In this document: positions 9,237 through 18,260 of the stretch, one piece after another
How positions within the stretch are numbered: the stretch's first letter is position 1
Layout of the letters: each line of letters starts with the position of its first letter
Source: Heyndrickxia acidicola
Lineage (GTDB): Bacteria > Bacillota > Bacilli > Bacillales > Bacillaceae_C
DNA: 64,000 bases
Direction: 5' to 3'
NCBI RefSeq assembly: GCF_001636425.1
Contig: NZ_KV440953.1
Location: forward strand, 1,810,847-1,874,846
Position numbers and translations under genes: made by a program
The notes under the pieces: generated by a model
What the model saw: only the letters and a program-made list of their open reading frames with translations
The model's database searches: none
What the model was told of the DNA's origin: nothing

Positions 9237-10574
9237 TTATTTGATTGTTGACATGATTCCGGTTGTATAGTGACCTGACAAAAATTGATCATTTCGCAAT
9301 ATTCCCAAAAGGTACGGAAGATTCGTTTTTATCCCTCCTATGACTGTTCCCTCCAAAAAGGCGGATGCCTGTCGAATGCAGTCTGTCCGGCTATCAGCAT
9401 ATACCGTACACTTTGCAATCATAGGATCGTAAAAAGGCGTAACCTGAGAGCCTGACACATAACCGCTGTCGATTCGAACATTCTTTCCGCTTCCCCAATT
9501 CAATTCCTGAATCGTACCTGGTGATGGAAAAAATGTTTTAGGATCCTCTGCATAAATGCGGAATTCAATCGCATGCCCTTTAGAAAGGATTTGCTCCTGA
9601 GTTAACGGAAGTTTTTGCCCATCAGCTATTTGTATCTGCCAATCTACAAGGTCAAGCCCTGTAATTTCCTCTGTAACAGGATGTTCTACTTGAAGACGGG
9701 TGTTCATTTCAAGAAAATAAAAATTTTCCTGTTCATCCACAATGAATTCAACTGTTCCTGCGTTAATATAGTTGACGGCCTCACCCGCTTTGATAGCGGT
9801 TTCATACATTTTCGCTTGTGTCTCCAGCGAAAGATTCGGTGACCTTGATTCTTCTATAACTTTTTGGTTTCTTCTTTGAACAGAACAATTTCTTTCAAAT
9901 AAATGAACGATATTTCCCTGCTGATCTCCAAATATTTGAACCTCTATGTGTCTTGCATGGTCAATACACTTTTCTAAAAATAACTCCTCAGATCCAAAAT
10001 ACGCTTTAGCACGATTTTTTGTGGAAGCATAATGTTGATTGAGCGCTTGTTCATTTTCACAGCGAACCATGCCAATCCCTCCGCCTCCTCCGCTTGCCTT
10101 CAGCATAACAGGGTACCCGATTTTCTCTGCAAAGGAAATGGCTTCTTCCAGTGACTTCAACCCTTCCTCATTACCGGGTACAACAGGTACTCCCGCAGCT
10201 TGCATCGTTTTTCGAGCCTCTATTTTATCTCCCATTTTTTCAATGGTTTTATAAGAAGGACCAATGAATTTCATTCCATTCTCCGTAACCTTTCTTGCAA
10301 AGAGGCTGTTCTCAGATAAAAGGCCATAGCCAGGATGAATGCCATCCACATTTTCCTTTAAGGCAATGTCAATAATTTCGTCCATGTTTAAATAAGAACG
10401 GTTTACAGGAGGCTCTCCGATACGGAAGGCTTGATCGGCTTCCTGTACAAAAGGCAGGGCTGCGTCCGCATCCGAAAAGATTGCTACGGTTTTAATTCCT
10501 TTCTGTCTGCAGGTTTTTATAATTCTCAGTGCAATTTCTCCCCGATTAGCAATTAAAATTTTCTTCAAAGCCAT
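9237..10574 (-). CDS. Acyl-CoA carboxylase, biotin carboxylase subunit
   Basis: ATP-dependent carboxylation of biotin on the adjacent carrier protein. The 445 residues are typical for AccC-like subunits. Visible are the N-terminal KKILIANRGEIALRI, the ATP-grasp glycine loop KASGGGGGIGMVR and the EMNTRLQVEHPVTE active-site segment. First gene of the three-gene operon; 22 bases separate its stop from the carrier start. Because a fatty-acid accC is expected elsewhere, I take this as the paralogue dedicated to acyl-CoA catabolism (inference). Confidence 0.88.
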   Translation of the reverse strand: MALKKILIANRGEIALRIIKTCRQKGIKTVAIFSDADAALPFVQEADQAFRIGEPPVNRSYLNMDEIIDIALKENVDGIHPGYGLLSENSLFARKVTENGMKFIGPSYKTIEKMGDKIEARKTMQAAGVPVVPGNEEGLKSLEEAISFAEKIGYPVMLKASGGGGGIGMVRCENEQALNQHYASTKNRAKAYFGSEELFLEKCIDHARHIEVQIFGDQQGNIVHLFERNCSVQRRNQKVIEESRSPNLSLETQAKMYETAIKAGEAVNYINAGTVEFIVDEQENFYFLEMNTRLQVEHPVTEEITGLDLVDWQIQIADGQKLPLTQEQILSKGHAIEFRIYAEDPKTFFPSPGTIQELNWGSGKNVRIDSGYVSGSQVTPFYDPMIAKCTVYADSRTDCIRQASAFLEGTVIGGIKTNLPYLLGILRNDQFLSGHYTTGIMSTIK

Positions 10575-11746
10575 CCCCCATTTTTGAAACCAAAATTTTA
10601 AAAATATCCTTCAACTTATCTCTTTCTACAAAAAAACGTATAATCCTCCTTTTTTGAAACCGCTTCCCAAAAAAATCCGATGGGCATTCGGGATATTTCC
10701 AAGTACACGTAACACCTGTAAGAACATAGTTTCTTATTCACCAAAGATAAAGGAGGAGTTTGGCCATGGATCACTTAACTAACAAAGAAAGAGATATATC
10801 AGTTTTGCGAAATTACTGCTTCATAGCAACGAGGAAATCATTTAGGGTAAAATTTTGCACTATTAAATGATTTGACCTGCCATTACTATTACGGATGCAA
10901 AAAGGATAAGAGAAAGGTTCCCTTACCAAAAGGTGTTCATTTATTTCGCATAGTAGATGATGAATTAACAACACCAACTTACAACATTCTTCTTTCCTCC
11001 GAATAATGGAGATTCGCAACTGCATTTCTTACTTCAATTTAAAGGCTTTCAGTGTCTGATCCTACGTCCATTTAATGGCTGAATTTGACTTAAAGGACAT
11101 CTCTGTAAAAAGGCTTCAACGTTTTGACTCATATTTATAAAGCATGCGAAAGATCACAATTAGCCATTTAGGATTCATTTCCCTTTTCCTTCATCACAGA
11201 GGAATCTATCTTTACGTGAAAATTGGAGCAAGCCTGCGGAGGATCAGGCAAGCGACTCTGATACAAATTATTTTATAGAAGCCAACCCATATTCTTAATA
11301 TTGAATACACGAATGCTCTCTCGCCCTTGCAGAATTGCAGTATTTTGGACCTATTGAAAACTAAAGGAGGATACTATGCATTAACGGGTATACAGCATTC
11401 CAACCGCTGTTTTTTAAATCCTTTAACCATCTGTCCCGATTATTTGGAAGCGATAGATAACTAAAGGGGCTGGGAGGGGTTAGTTATTTAATGATTGGGG
11501 GTTTAACATAGCAGTAATTCATTAAGACTCCATTTTCGACACTAATCTAATCATCTTTCCTTTTGACCCTGTTTTAATTGTCACTGATCTTTAATGAAAC
11601 TTGTAATTAATCGTTTTTAAATCGGCTAATGGTCCGATAGTAAAAATAATATCATTCATTTTTATCATTGGACCATTCGCCACCTTTTTCAAAAATCTCT
11701 TGTATGAAACCCTTTCTCTATGCAAGATACACTTTGGCAACCGTTG
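10575..11746. other. Long interval with decayed coding remnants
   Basis: About 1.2 kb without an intact gene between the carboxylase operon and the rsfA-type gene. In B. subtilis this position holds ylbP. Here there are orphan ribosome sites, such as AAAGGAGGATACT before an ATG-CAT-TAA at about 11360-11385, and a broken frame at 10766-11006. I see no convincing YlbP motif, so the identity of the remains is open. Confidence 0.5.
10766..11006 (+). pseudogene. Possible broken small gene
   Basis: A strong site AAAGGAGG precedes an ATG at 10766, but the frame closes after 34 residues (stop at 10868-10870). A second frame then runs to a TAA at 11004-11006 and reads like protein (…CHYYYGCKKDKRKVPLPKG then VHLFRIVDDELTTPTYNILL…). 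A frameshift in a gene of roughly 80 residues would explain this. I do not recognise the family, and chance cannot be excluded. Confidence 0.3.
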
Positions 11747-12301
11747 CTATTTACCCGCAAGTTGCCTTGCTTTTTCGAAAAAGGAAAGCAAAGAGTTATA
11801 TTCCTTTTTCAAATTTTCATATTCCTCTTTTTGAATTTCAAAGTGGAGCTTTAGATCTTTATATGACTTTTCCCATTTTTCTTTTTCCTGTTGAAGATTT
11901 GCATTATGCTCCTCCAGCACAGAAGCTTCCTTTTCAGCTGTTAGTAAATTTTGCAAATAACTTACGACCTGACTAAGGGTCAATTCATCATTTCCTTTGG
12001 TTTCGCTGATTTCCTGAACAGTTTCAGACACTTTAGGCAATGGCACTTCTTCTAACTTTTCCACTGCTTTGAATTTTCTTTCTTTTCTTTGTTTTTTTGC
12101 GAGTTCAATCCCGGATTTATACTGTTTTCTAACATATGAATTCCAACGGAACCCGCATGCAGCAGCTGTTCGATTCATTTGCTTTCCAACTTCTTCAAAT
12201 GCTTGAAGCTGTGTTCCGCCTTCTCTTATGTGCCTAAGTACAATTTCTGCCAGCAGCAAATCTTCATCATGTGTCCAAGCGTCTTGTCGAGTAGATGACA
12301 T
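11747..12301 (-). CDS. ylbO: RsfA/YlbO family sporulation transcriptional regulator
   Basis: Protein of 184 residues with an N-terminal Myb/SANT-like DNA-binding region (about residues 5-60, with [18 protein letters not shown] and [13 protein letters not shown]) and a long C-terminal coiled coil (about 110-180). Members of this family modulate sigma-F or sigma-E gene expression during sporulation. B. subtilis has ylbO at the same place, next to rpmF, and the paralogue rsfA elsewhere; synteny favours ylbO. Confidence 0.88.
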   Translation of the reverse strand: MSSTRQDAWTHDEDLLLAEIVLRHIREGGTQLQAFEEVGKQMNRTAAACGFRWNSYVRKQYKSGIELAKKQRKERKFKAVEKLEEVPLPKVSETVQEISETKGNDELTLSQVVSYLQNLLTAEKEASVLEEHNANLQQEKEKWEKSYKDLKLHFEIQKEEYENLKKEYNSLLSFFEKARQLAGK

Positions 12302-12371
12302 TTCTATCCCTCCCAGCTTTTTATTTCATACATATGCTGGTGGTAGAAAAGATAGACTATTTATAGATTTA

Positions 12372-12440
12372 GCTCTGTTAAATTTCTAGGCTCCTTCACA
12401 CGAATGAGCTAAAAGACAACAGATTCCTTTAACAAAGCCA
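12372..12440 (+). repeat. Dispersed repeat family 3, short copy
   Basis: Begins AGCTCTGTTAAA and ends TTTAACAAAGCC, inverted ends typical of the family, with the inner segment CACACGAATGAGCTAAAA. The middle is deleted relative to the copies at 16025 and 23811. Confidence 0.65.
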
Positions 12441-12484
12441 TAGATTTAGAAATGAATACCCCGTATCACCAATTATTTTATCCT

Positions 12485-13246
12485 TTATTTACCTGTTCTG
12501 AATCTCGAAACTGCTTCATGATGAACAGGCTTTTCCCATAAAACGGCGCATTGTCTGCTTTCTTCCAACATTCTTTCTTCAAGCTTTGTCTGCTTCCATT
12601 TGGAGACCAATTGCTTTTTATATGCCTTTAACACGTAGATGTCTGTTTTTAAAATACTGTCTAGAAAAGCCTCCTCCATCTCACCTGTCCAGTCCTCATA
12701 GATTTCCTGTATAAAATCTATTTCTTTTAAGGTTCGAACATCGTACATTCTTGCCTCTGATAGAATTTTCAAAGCATGGGAACTAAGAATCCTTTCAAAT
12801 AGTAAGGAAGCCCCTCCCCAGCCTGTAGTAATGGCAAGGGACCCCTGGATAAAGCCCAGCCGTATTCCTTTTTTGGCGATGCGGAAGTCGCAGGCAGCAG
12901 CAATTTCACAACCGCCTCCAACTGCAGTGCCGTTTAATACCGCTATTGTTGGTTTGTTAAGTGAGGCAATCCTATAAAGGACTTTACTCATTGTTGCAAG
13001 CATACCATAGGCTTGCTCTGCCGTAATTAATGCATGAAACTCATCTAAATCTCCGCCTGAACAAAACGCTTCCTCACCTGATCCGGTAAATGCCAATACC
13101 TTTACGCTGTCGTCTTTTTCAGCTTGCTCCAACACCTCTTCAAAACCTTTCATTATGTTGTAGTTTACGGCATTTCTTTTGTTCGGACGATTTATTTTAA
13201 ATTGCAGTACACCCGATCTCTTAAGGGTAATCTCGTATTCACTCAT
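12485..13246 (-). CDS. Enoyl-CoA hydratase/isomerase family protein
   Basis: Crotonase-fold protein of 253 residues acting on an acyl-CoA thioester. The two oxyanion-hole segments are visible: AFCSGGDLDEF and GTAVGGGCEIAAACDFRIA, the second with the first crotonase-type Glu. At the position of the second catalytic Glu I read Gln (GFIQGSLA), so a hydratase role is doubtful and an isomerase or decarboxylase is possible. The ATG at 13246 follows GGAGG by seven bases; a longer frame to 13315 is made by an inserted family 4 repeat. The nearby acyl-CoA carboxylase suggests a shared branched or odd-chain pathway (inference). Confidence 0.85.
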   Translation of the reverse strand: MSEYEITLKRSGVLQFKINRPNKRNAVNYNIMKGFEEVLEQAEKDDSVKVLAFTGSGEEAFCSGGDLDEFHALITAEQAYGMLATMSKVLYRIASLNKPTIAVLNGTAVGGGCEIAAACDFRIAKKGIRLGFIQGSLAITTGWGGASLLFERILSSHALKILSEARMYDVRTLKEIDFIQEIYEDWTGEMEEAFLDSILKTDIYVLKAYKKQLVSKWKQTKLEERMLEESRQCAVLWEKPVHHEAVSRFRTGK

Positions 13247-13289
13247 CCTGCATCCTCCATCCCGTTTGTTCCTTAAGCTTTGTTGCAAT

Positions 13290-13380
13290 TTGTTCTTAAA
13301 AGGTTGTTTTCGCATAGATTGTTGCTTTACGTCAAAGGATCATTCCGTAGTGTTGTCTGTCTTCGCGGCATCTTTTCGTA
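13290..13380 (-). repeat. Dispersed repeat family 4, copy 1
   Basis: Contains AACAATCTATGCGAAAACA and CGTAAAGCAACAATCTATG on the minus strand. The same roughly 80-90 bp recur at 61128-61224 (opposite orientation) and partly at 25388-25450. In each place it extends the reading frame of a gene or ORF at its 5' end. Confidence 0.75.
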
Positions 13381-13398
13381 ATATGTAAAGTTATATAA

Positions 13399-13436
13399 AA
13401 AAAGCGTGAAGAGCCATGGTCTCTTCACACTTTTTC
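13399..13436 (-). terminator. Terminator after rpmF
   Basis: Hairpin GTGAAGAG/CTCTTCAC with loop CCATGGT, flanked by A and T runs on either side; it lies 33 bases beyond the rpmF stop. Confidence 0.85.
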
Positions 13437-13468
13437 GCGGTAGTAAAGGCTCTGAATCGCCTTTGCTA

Positions 13469-13642
13469 TTAGTTATTTACAACGTCCTTGCCTTTATATG
13501 TTCCACACGCTTTACATACGCGGTGTGCAAGTTTCATTTCACCACAGTTAGGGCATTCTACCATGCCAGGAACGTGTAATTTGAAATGTGTACGGCGTTT
13601 TCTTTTCGCTGTTTTGGATGTTCTTCTAAAAGGTACAGCCAT
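13469..13642 (-). CDS. rpmF: 50S ribosomal protein L32
   Basis: Ribosomal protein of 57 residues in the large subunit. The start [10 protein letters not shown] is the conserved family start, preceded by AGGAGG. It keeps a zinc ribbon of the C+ type, CPNC near residues 30-33 and CKAC near 44-47 by position in the chain. As in many bacteria it follows the DUF177 gene ylbN, probably in one transcript. Confidence 0.98.
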   Translation of the reverse strand: MAVPFRRTSKTAKRKRRTHFKLHVPGMVECPNCGEMKLAHRVCKACGTYKGKDVVNN

Positions 13643-13775
13643 TCTTCCCACCTCCTTAAAGAGATCACTTTAAGTGTTATAAGATCCAGCATGCTGGTCT
13701 TTAATATCGGCTTTGATCAAACTAATATTTTGTTACTAGTTTTAAAGAGCCGGTGATCTTAGCATAAAGCATTTT

Positions 13776-14315
13776 TCATTTTTTTTCATCAAAGAATTTT
13801 GCAAGCTCGGCAAGCCTTGGATCAATTTTTTTTTCACCCTCTGCTTCTTCCCTCTTGACCTGGTCTTCTGTTAAGACTTCCCAGTCCTTTCCGGAAGGCA
13901 TATGGTCATCGTCCGCTTGCTTACTAAATACCTGCATTGGTATTTCCAATAGGACAATTTCTTTGATGATCGGGTCCAGATCTACCACATCTCCAACAGG
14001 TAAATGAAACTCATCATCTTCCATCTCTTCTGCATGTTCCTGCGGTTTCAGATAAAAGATTTCTGTTGTATCGACATCAATGGGGAAATCCACATCGACA
14101 AGTGTTCTGGCACACGGCAAAACCAGTTTTCCTGTTAAATGAAGCTGGAAGGTAACCTTTTCCGATGTAATACTGGCTGTTCCAGTTACAAGGAAAGGTG
14201 TTGCATCCCTGATTTGCGGGTCCTGCTTTTTAAGTTCTCCCGTTAAATCAACACTTTCATTTAATTCTAAACTCTTGCCGCGAAATTTTTGCAGTTGAAT
14301 GATAGACCATTTCAA
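13776..14315 (-). CDS. ylbN: YceD family (DUF177) protein YlbN
   Basis: Acidic protein of 179 residues in the DUF177/YceD family. Homologues are linked to 23S rRNA accumulation and are nearly always next to rpmF. The central beta-rich core carries the conserved Cys in LVLPCARTL, and the tail is charged. Orientation and spacing indicate a ylbN-rpmF operon. Confidence 0.93.
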   Translation of the reverse strand: MKWSIIQLQKFRGKSLELNESVDLTGELKKQDPQIRDATPFLVTGTASITSEKVTFQLHLTGKLVLPCARTLVDVDFPIDVDTTEIFYLKPQEHAEEMEDDEFHLPVGDVVDLDPIIKEIVLLEIPMQVFSKQADDDHMPSGKDWEVLTEDQVKREEAEGEKKIDPRLAELAKFFDEKK

Positions 14316-14411
14316 GTGAAATCACCTCAAGACAACAAAGGTAATTATAGTTTTATTTATACCTTTTGTCAATATTTTTTCTTTACAGTTTCAATATCCA
14401 TTATGTCCAAA

Positions 14412-14425
14412 ATATCCATGGATAT
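14412..14425. promoter_or_regulatory. Perfect 14-bp palindrome upstream of ylbN and tmcAL
   Basis: ATATCCATGGATAT lies in the divergent intergenic region and could be an operator; a related half site ATATCCAT lies about 20 bases away. No regulator is assigned. Confidence 0.25.
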
Positions 14426-14499
14426 CAACTATTCTAGCTCTTCATTTCGAAAATATCGATAAATATTGTTCTAGTAGGTATAATGAAGGAACGAAGATG

Positions 14500-14565
14500 A
14501 GGAAATAAGAGCTGGCTTGCATGAATAGTGCTATTATTTCCTTTGCTTTTTTTCTGATCATTATT
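14500..14565 (+). promoter_or_regulatory. Candidate leader hairpin (attenuator) before tmcAL
   Basis: GGAAATAA and TTATTTCC form a stem, extended by AGC/GCT, followed by TTTGCTTTTTTTC, an intrinsic-terminator shape. It lies downstream of a TATAAT-like box (about 14477) and about 70 bases upstream of the tmcAL start, so transcription may be stopped early under some condition. Confidence 0.35.
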
Positions 14566-14631
14566 TACGACCTAACAAAAAACAGATAGCACGTACATCA
14601 TTGTAAAATTTTGTAAAAAGAGGTGATGCAG

Positions 14632-15843
14632 GTGGACAGTACAGGAGTTGTAGTGGAATATAACCCCTTTCATAATGGACATGATTATCACTTTCGCCAG
14701 GCTCGAAAGCTATCCGGTGCTGATGTAGTTATTGCTGTAATGAGCGGTAATTTTCTTCAGCGAGGGGAGCCTGCTATTGTGTCTAAATGGGCGAGAGCTG
14801 AGATGGCCCTAAATGCAGGCGTGGATCTGGTTGTAGAACTTCCCTATGCATTTGCTGTACAACATGCTGATATCTTTGCCAGGGGAGCCATTGGAATTCT
14901 GGGGGAGCTTCGGTGTCAAAGCTTTTGTTTTGGAAGTGAATCAGGGGAAATAAAAGACTTTGAAGCATCCTTAAATTTAGTTAAAATGCACAAAGCAGCC
15001 TATAATATGCAGGTACAGACTCTTTTAAAAACAGGAATGAGCTATCCACAGGCTATGGCTGAAAGCTTCAGTAATCTTGATCCTCGAGGTACATATGTTG
15101 ATTTATCAAAGCCAAATAATATACTCGGATTTCAATACCTGCAAGCAAACCATAATCTTCTTCACCCTATGGCACCCCTAACTATTTCGAGAAAAAATGC
15201 AAACTACCATGATAAAAGCCTGTCATCTGAGTCAATTGCAAGTGCAACAGCAATAAGAAAGGCTTTATTTGAGGGAACATTGGATTTTGCCAAAACAAAG
15301 GCCTATCTACCTTCTTTCTCCACAACAGGGTTAATAGAGTATGAAAAAAGCTTTGGGCTGCTTCATAGCTGGGAAAAGTACTGGTCATACCTGCAATACC
15401 AATTACTAACTCTCGAGCCAAATGAACTTAATTCCATTTATGAACTCGAGGAAGGAATTGAGTTTCGCCTCAAACGGGCTGCGGAGGAATCGGAAAGCTT
15501 CGAGGCTTTTATGAATAAAGTGAAAACGAAACGATATACCTGGACACGTATTCAGCGAATGTGCGTACATATTCTTACTCATTCAAAAAAGAAAGAAGTA
15601 GTTGAACGCAGCAGGGCTCCAGAATATATCCGCCTGCTTGGAATGAATCAAAAAGGGCGGGAGTATTTAAATAAAGTAAAGAAAGAATTATCCTTACCTC
15701 TTGTTTCAAGGCTCGCGGCAATATCACCGGAACTTACGCGGCTCGATGTAAAGTCATCTTTAGTGTATGCACATGTTTTATCTGAACCGGCAAGACAAAG
15801 GCTTTTAAAAATGGAATACGCACAGCCGCCTCTCTTCCGGTAA
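14632..15843 (+). CDS. tmcAL: tRNA(Met) cytidine acetate ligase TmcAL
   Basis: Acetylates the wobble cytidine (ac4C34) of elongator tRNA(Met) using acetate and ATP. 403 residues with the nucleotidyltransferase-type motif YNPFHNGH (HxGH at 14-17). I choose the GTG at 14632 because AAGAGGTGAT ends at good spacing before it and because the family begins a few residues before GVVVEYNP; the ATG at 14626 lies inside the ribosome site. B. subtilis calls this gene ylbM. A family 2 repeat begins right after the stop. Confidence 0.92.
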   Translation: MDSTGVVVEYNPFHNGHDYHFRQARKLSGADVVIAVMSGNFLQRGEPAIVSKWARAEMALNAGVDLVVELPYAFAVQHADIFARGAIGILGELRCQSFCFGSESGEIKDFEASLNLVKMHKAAYNMQVQTLLKTGMSYPQAMAESFSNLDPRGTYVDLSKPNNILGFQYLQANHNLLHPMAPLTISRKNANYHDKSLSSESIASATAIRKALFEGTLDFAKTKAYLPSFSTTGLIEYEKSFGLLHSWEKYWSYLQYQLLTLEPNELNSIYELEEGIEFRLKRAAEESESFEAFMNKVKTKRYTWTRIQRMCVHILTHSKKKEVVERSRAPEYIRLLGMNQKGREYLNKVKKELSLPLVSRLAAISPELTRLDVKSSLVYAHVLSEPARQRLLKMEYAQPPLFR

Positions 15844-15850
15844 TCTGTTT

Positions 15851-16008
15851 GAACGTGCATGCTCCTTGCTCTTCGGCGTACGGATTTCATAGTCTTAGAC
15901 TGATATGAAGGAAACACAGCGAGGCCCTTCACGAGCTGATGTTGACTTATCAAAGGGAGAGGATGTAGAAATCCGCTATCCTATAGACGCTGGAGCTAGA
16001 CACAGACT
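15851..16008 (+). repeat. Dispersed repeat family 2, copy 1 (after tmcAL)
   Basis: About 158 bp starting seven bases after the tmcAL stop. It contains TCGGCGTACGGATTTC, CACAGCGAGGC, GAGCTGATGTTGACTTATC and GCTGGAGCTAGACA, shared with copies at 22224, 27803, 47283, 52996 and 63167. Confidence 0.85.
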
Positions 16009-16024
16009 ATGGGCTTTGTAAAAG

Positions 16025-16120
16025 TACTCTGTTGTTTTTCAGCTCATTCGTGTGAAACGATCGTTTAACACGAATGAGCTGAAAACCTAGCAGTTTTCAA
16101 TATAGAGTTTAAACAGAACT
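16025..16120 (+). repeat. Dispersed repeat family 3, copy 2
   Basis: Begins CTCTGTTGTTTTTCAGCTC and ends TTTAAACAGA. The inside is a near-perfect palindrome around CAGCTCATTCGTGTGAAACG and its complement, followed by GCAGTTTTCAATATAGA. Confidence 0.75.
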
Positions 16121-16144
16121 CTTCTATAAAAAAAACTCTCTATA

Positions 16145-16182
16145 AACAGGAGGCCGCAAAAAATTTTTCGCGGCCTCCTGTT
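16145..16182 (-). terminator. Terminator after ylbL
   Basis: Thirteen-base arms AACAGGAGGCCGC/GCGGCCTCCTGTT around an A/T loop, just past the ylbL stop; on the minus strand a T7 run follows some 10 bases later. Confidence 0.75.
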
Positions 16183-16184
16183 AT

Positions 16185-17234
16185 TTATTTAGCTTTTAAT
16201 CCATTCAGATAATTTAATGCATCATCAAAAGTTTTTACAGGGACAATTTTCATTTTCGTACCAATTTCTCTCGCTGCTTTTAAAGCTTCCTGGTAGTTGG
16301 ATTGGATTCCAGGTTCTTCTTTTTTCATATCAGGCGTGATTTCATCATTAGGAGCAAAAAAGATTTCTGCTCCCTCTTTATCTGCAGCCACTACTTTCTT
16401 ATCGATGCCACCAATTCTCCCCACTTCGCCATCAGGAGCAATTTCCCCGGTACCTGCTATTTGATACCCTTTTGTTAAATCCTGTTTGGTTAACTGATTG
16501 TAAATTTCAAGCGAAAACATAAGTCCTGCAGAAGGCCCGCCTATATTATCCGTCTTCACCGTTACAGGAGGCGAAGTAATCAGATCACGGTCGTCAACCA
16601 GGCCAATTCCTATTCCCACTTTTCCTTTTGGCTTCTTAAACTCTGCCAGTTTGATATCCGCACTATTTTCTTTTCCGTCGCGAATATACGATATACGTAT
16701 GGACTGACCGACTTTTTTCCCTCCGACATACTTTATAAACTGTGCAGATGACTCAAAACGATGTCCATCTACCTCAGTAATTTGGTCTCCCGCATTCAAT
16801 GCTTTTGCTGCTGGCATGCTTGGATCAACACTTAACACATAAACACCTTTATAGTTGAAATGATAGGGTTTATGGGCTTTACTGTACGCAACCTGAATAG
16901 CAGTATGCTTTGAGTTATCCATTAAATAAAGCTGGTAAACATTATATTCTTCTTCCGTTTGGTCTTTAGGCATTATCTGATCCAGCGGAAGTACATCCTC
17001 GTGTTTGCTCATCTTAGCCAAAACATAGGAATAAATATTGGCTGGCCCCAGCCTCACGGTCGTAAGCATAAAGTTCCCTTTTTCTTTATATCCGTTTTCC
17101 ACCTTTACAATTGGTGCCAGCTTTTCAGCGCTGCCCGGAGATTCCACATAATAAGGCAAATGGTAAAAAGACGCAGCAAATAAAATAATGACAACAATGA
17201 ACGTAATACGCAGCCATATCTTCTTTTTTTTCAT
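16185..17234 (-). CDS. ylbL: PDZ/Lon-type membrane serine protease YlbL
   Basis: 349 residues. An N-terminal membrane anchor (about residues 7-24) is followed by an extracytoplasmic PDZ domain (about 125-200) and a Lon-type protease domain with Ser235 in GGPSAGL and Lys280 in GGIDKK. B. subtilis YlbL processes cell-envelope substrates and has been linked to the DNA-damage checkpoint by degrading YneA. I start at the ATG at 17234 because it overlaps the ylbK stop as ATGA; a frame to 17255 also exists. Confidence 0.92.
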   Translation of the reverse strand: MKKKKIWLRITFIVVIILFAASFYHLPYYVESPGSAEKLAPIVKVENGYKEKGNFMLTTVRLGPANIYSYVLAKMSKHEDVLPLDQIMPKDQTEEEYNVYQLYLMDNSKHTAIQVAYSKAHKPYHFNYKGVYVLSVDPSMPAAKALNAGDQITEVDGHRFESSAQFIKYVGGKKVGQSIRISYIRDGKENSADIKLAEFKKPKGKVGIGIGLVDDRDLITSPPVTVKTDNIGGPSAGLMFSLEIYNQLTKQDLTKGYQIAGTGEIAPDGEVGRIGGIDKKVVAADKEGAEIFFAPNDEITPDMKKEEPGIQSNYQEALKAAREIGTKMKIVPVKTFDDALNYLNGLKAK

Positions 17235-18022
17235 TTTGAATTTTGCACCTTCCATTCCTCAATTACACGCATAATATCAGGTAAGCGTTTTTCCGCTTCC
17301 TCTTCTCCTATCTTAATGATTTCTTCAGTATTTGTAAAAGCTATTGAACTAAACTTTTCGAGATCAGGCTGAATCATTATATCATGGTTTTTTTCACGGC
17401 TCGCTTCCATTTCCCATTGAAGGATATCTATACTCTGCATAATAACATCATAAATGTTCGAGATTTCAGCATCCCGTTTAACACCAGACACATCCACACC
17501 AATAACAATGTCTGCCCCAAGCTCCTTTGCCACTGTAACAGGAACCCGTTCGATCACCCCTCCATCTACCAGCAGCCTTCCGCCAACTTTTTCAGGAATA
17601 AATATACCGGGAATAGAAATGCTTGCTCTTACTGCTTCGGCAATGGGGCCCTCTCTAAACACTACTTTTTCACCTGTTTTTAAATCTGTTGCCACTATCG
17701 CAATCGGTACTTTTAATTCTTCTATTCTTTTATTATGGGTAAAAACCCTGACAAACTCCTTGACTCTTTTACCCGATATAAAACCCATTTTTGGAACAGT
17801 AAAATCCAAGAAATATTTTCGTTTAAACGCGGCCGCAACTTTAACAAGTCTTTCAATGTCCTGGCCTGTACAATATATCGCACCCACCAATGCACCCATA
17901 CTGCTGCCAGCTATATAATCAACGGGGATGCTATGAGCCTCAAGGGCCTTTAAAACACCCAAATGTGCAAATCCCCTGGCTCCTCCTGATCCCAGGGCTA
18001 TTCCTACTTTGGGATTAACCAA
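17231..18022 (-). CDS. ylbK: Patatin-like phospholipase family protein YlbK
   Basis: 263-residue patatin-fold hydrolase. The oxyanion motif GSGGARG is at 11-17, the nucleophile elbow GSSMG gives Ser41, and DGG gives Asp153, so the Ser-Asp dyad is intact. Related to the RssA group; the substrate is unknown. The start is a TTG at 18022, preceded by GGAGG at seven bases and consistent with homologues; the frame continues up to 18061 without a ribosome site. Coupled to ylbL by a four-base overlap. Confidence 0.9.
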   Translation of the reverse strand: MVNPKVGIALGSGGARGFAHLGVLKALEAHSIPVDYIAGSSMGALVGAIYCTGQDIERLVKVAAAFKRKYFLDFTVPKMGFISGKRVKEFVRVFTHNKRIEELKVPIAIVATDLKTGEKVVFREGPIAEAVRASISIPGIFIPEKVGGRLLVDGGVIERVPVTVAKELGADIVIGVDVSGVKRDAEISNIYDVIMQSIDILQWEMEASREKNHDIMIQPDLEKFSSIAFTNTEEIIKIGEEEAEKRLPDIMRVIEEWKVQNSK

Positions 18023-18151
18023 GCTGAGTCCTCCTATTCTCTTATAATATCTTCCTGTCATTAAGATGGACGGTATATTTTATGGTCTAAAATCAATTTC
18101 TATGAGTATATTGATTTATGGGGACAAGGCTTTTGTAAATAAGCACCTCTG

Positions 18152-18188
18152 CTTTTAAGAACAGCGCAAGCACCTTGCTCAATGCTCC
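18152..18188 (+). repeat. Fragment of repeat family 2
   Basis: AGAACAGCGCAAGCACC and TTGCTCAATGCTCC match the left end of family 2. Only the first 35 or so bases are present, upstream of ylbJ. Confidence 0.5.
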
Positions 18189-18260
18189 ATTGCATTCCAA
18201 GTGGTAATTCACCAAATCTCTGTCAAAAAGCCAGTTTACTTTTTTAGGGAGGAACAGACA

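Noticed and set aside
15648-15953. 101-codon minus-strand frame (MISQHQLVKGLAVFPS…) and its likeness at 22086-22328
   Set aside because: Both arise from antisense reading of family 2 repeats; no ribosome site and no independent coding signal.
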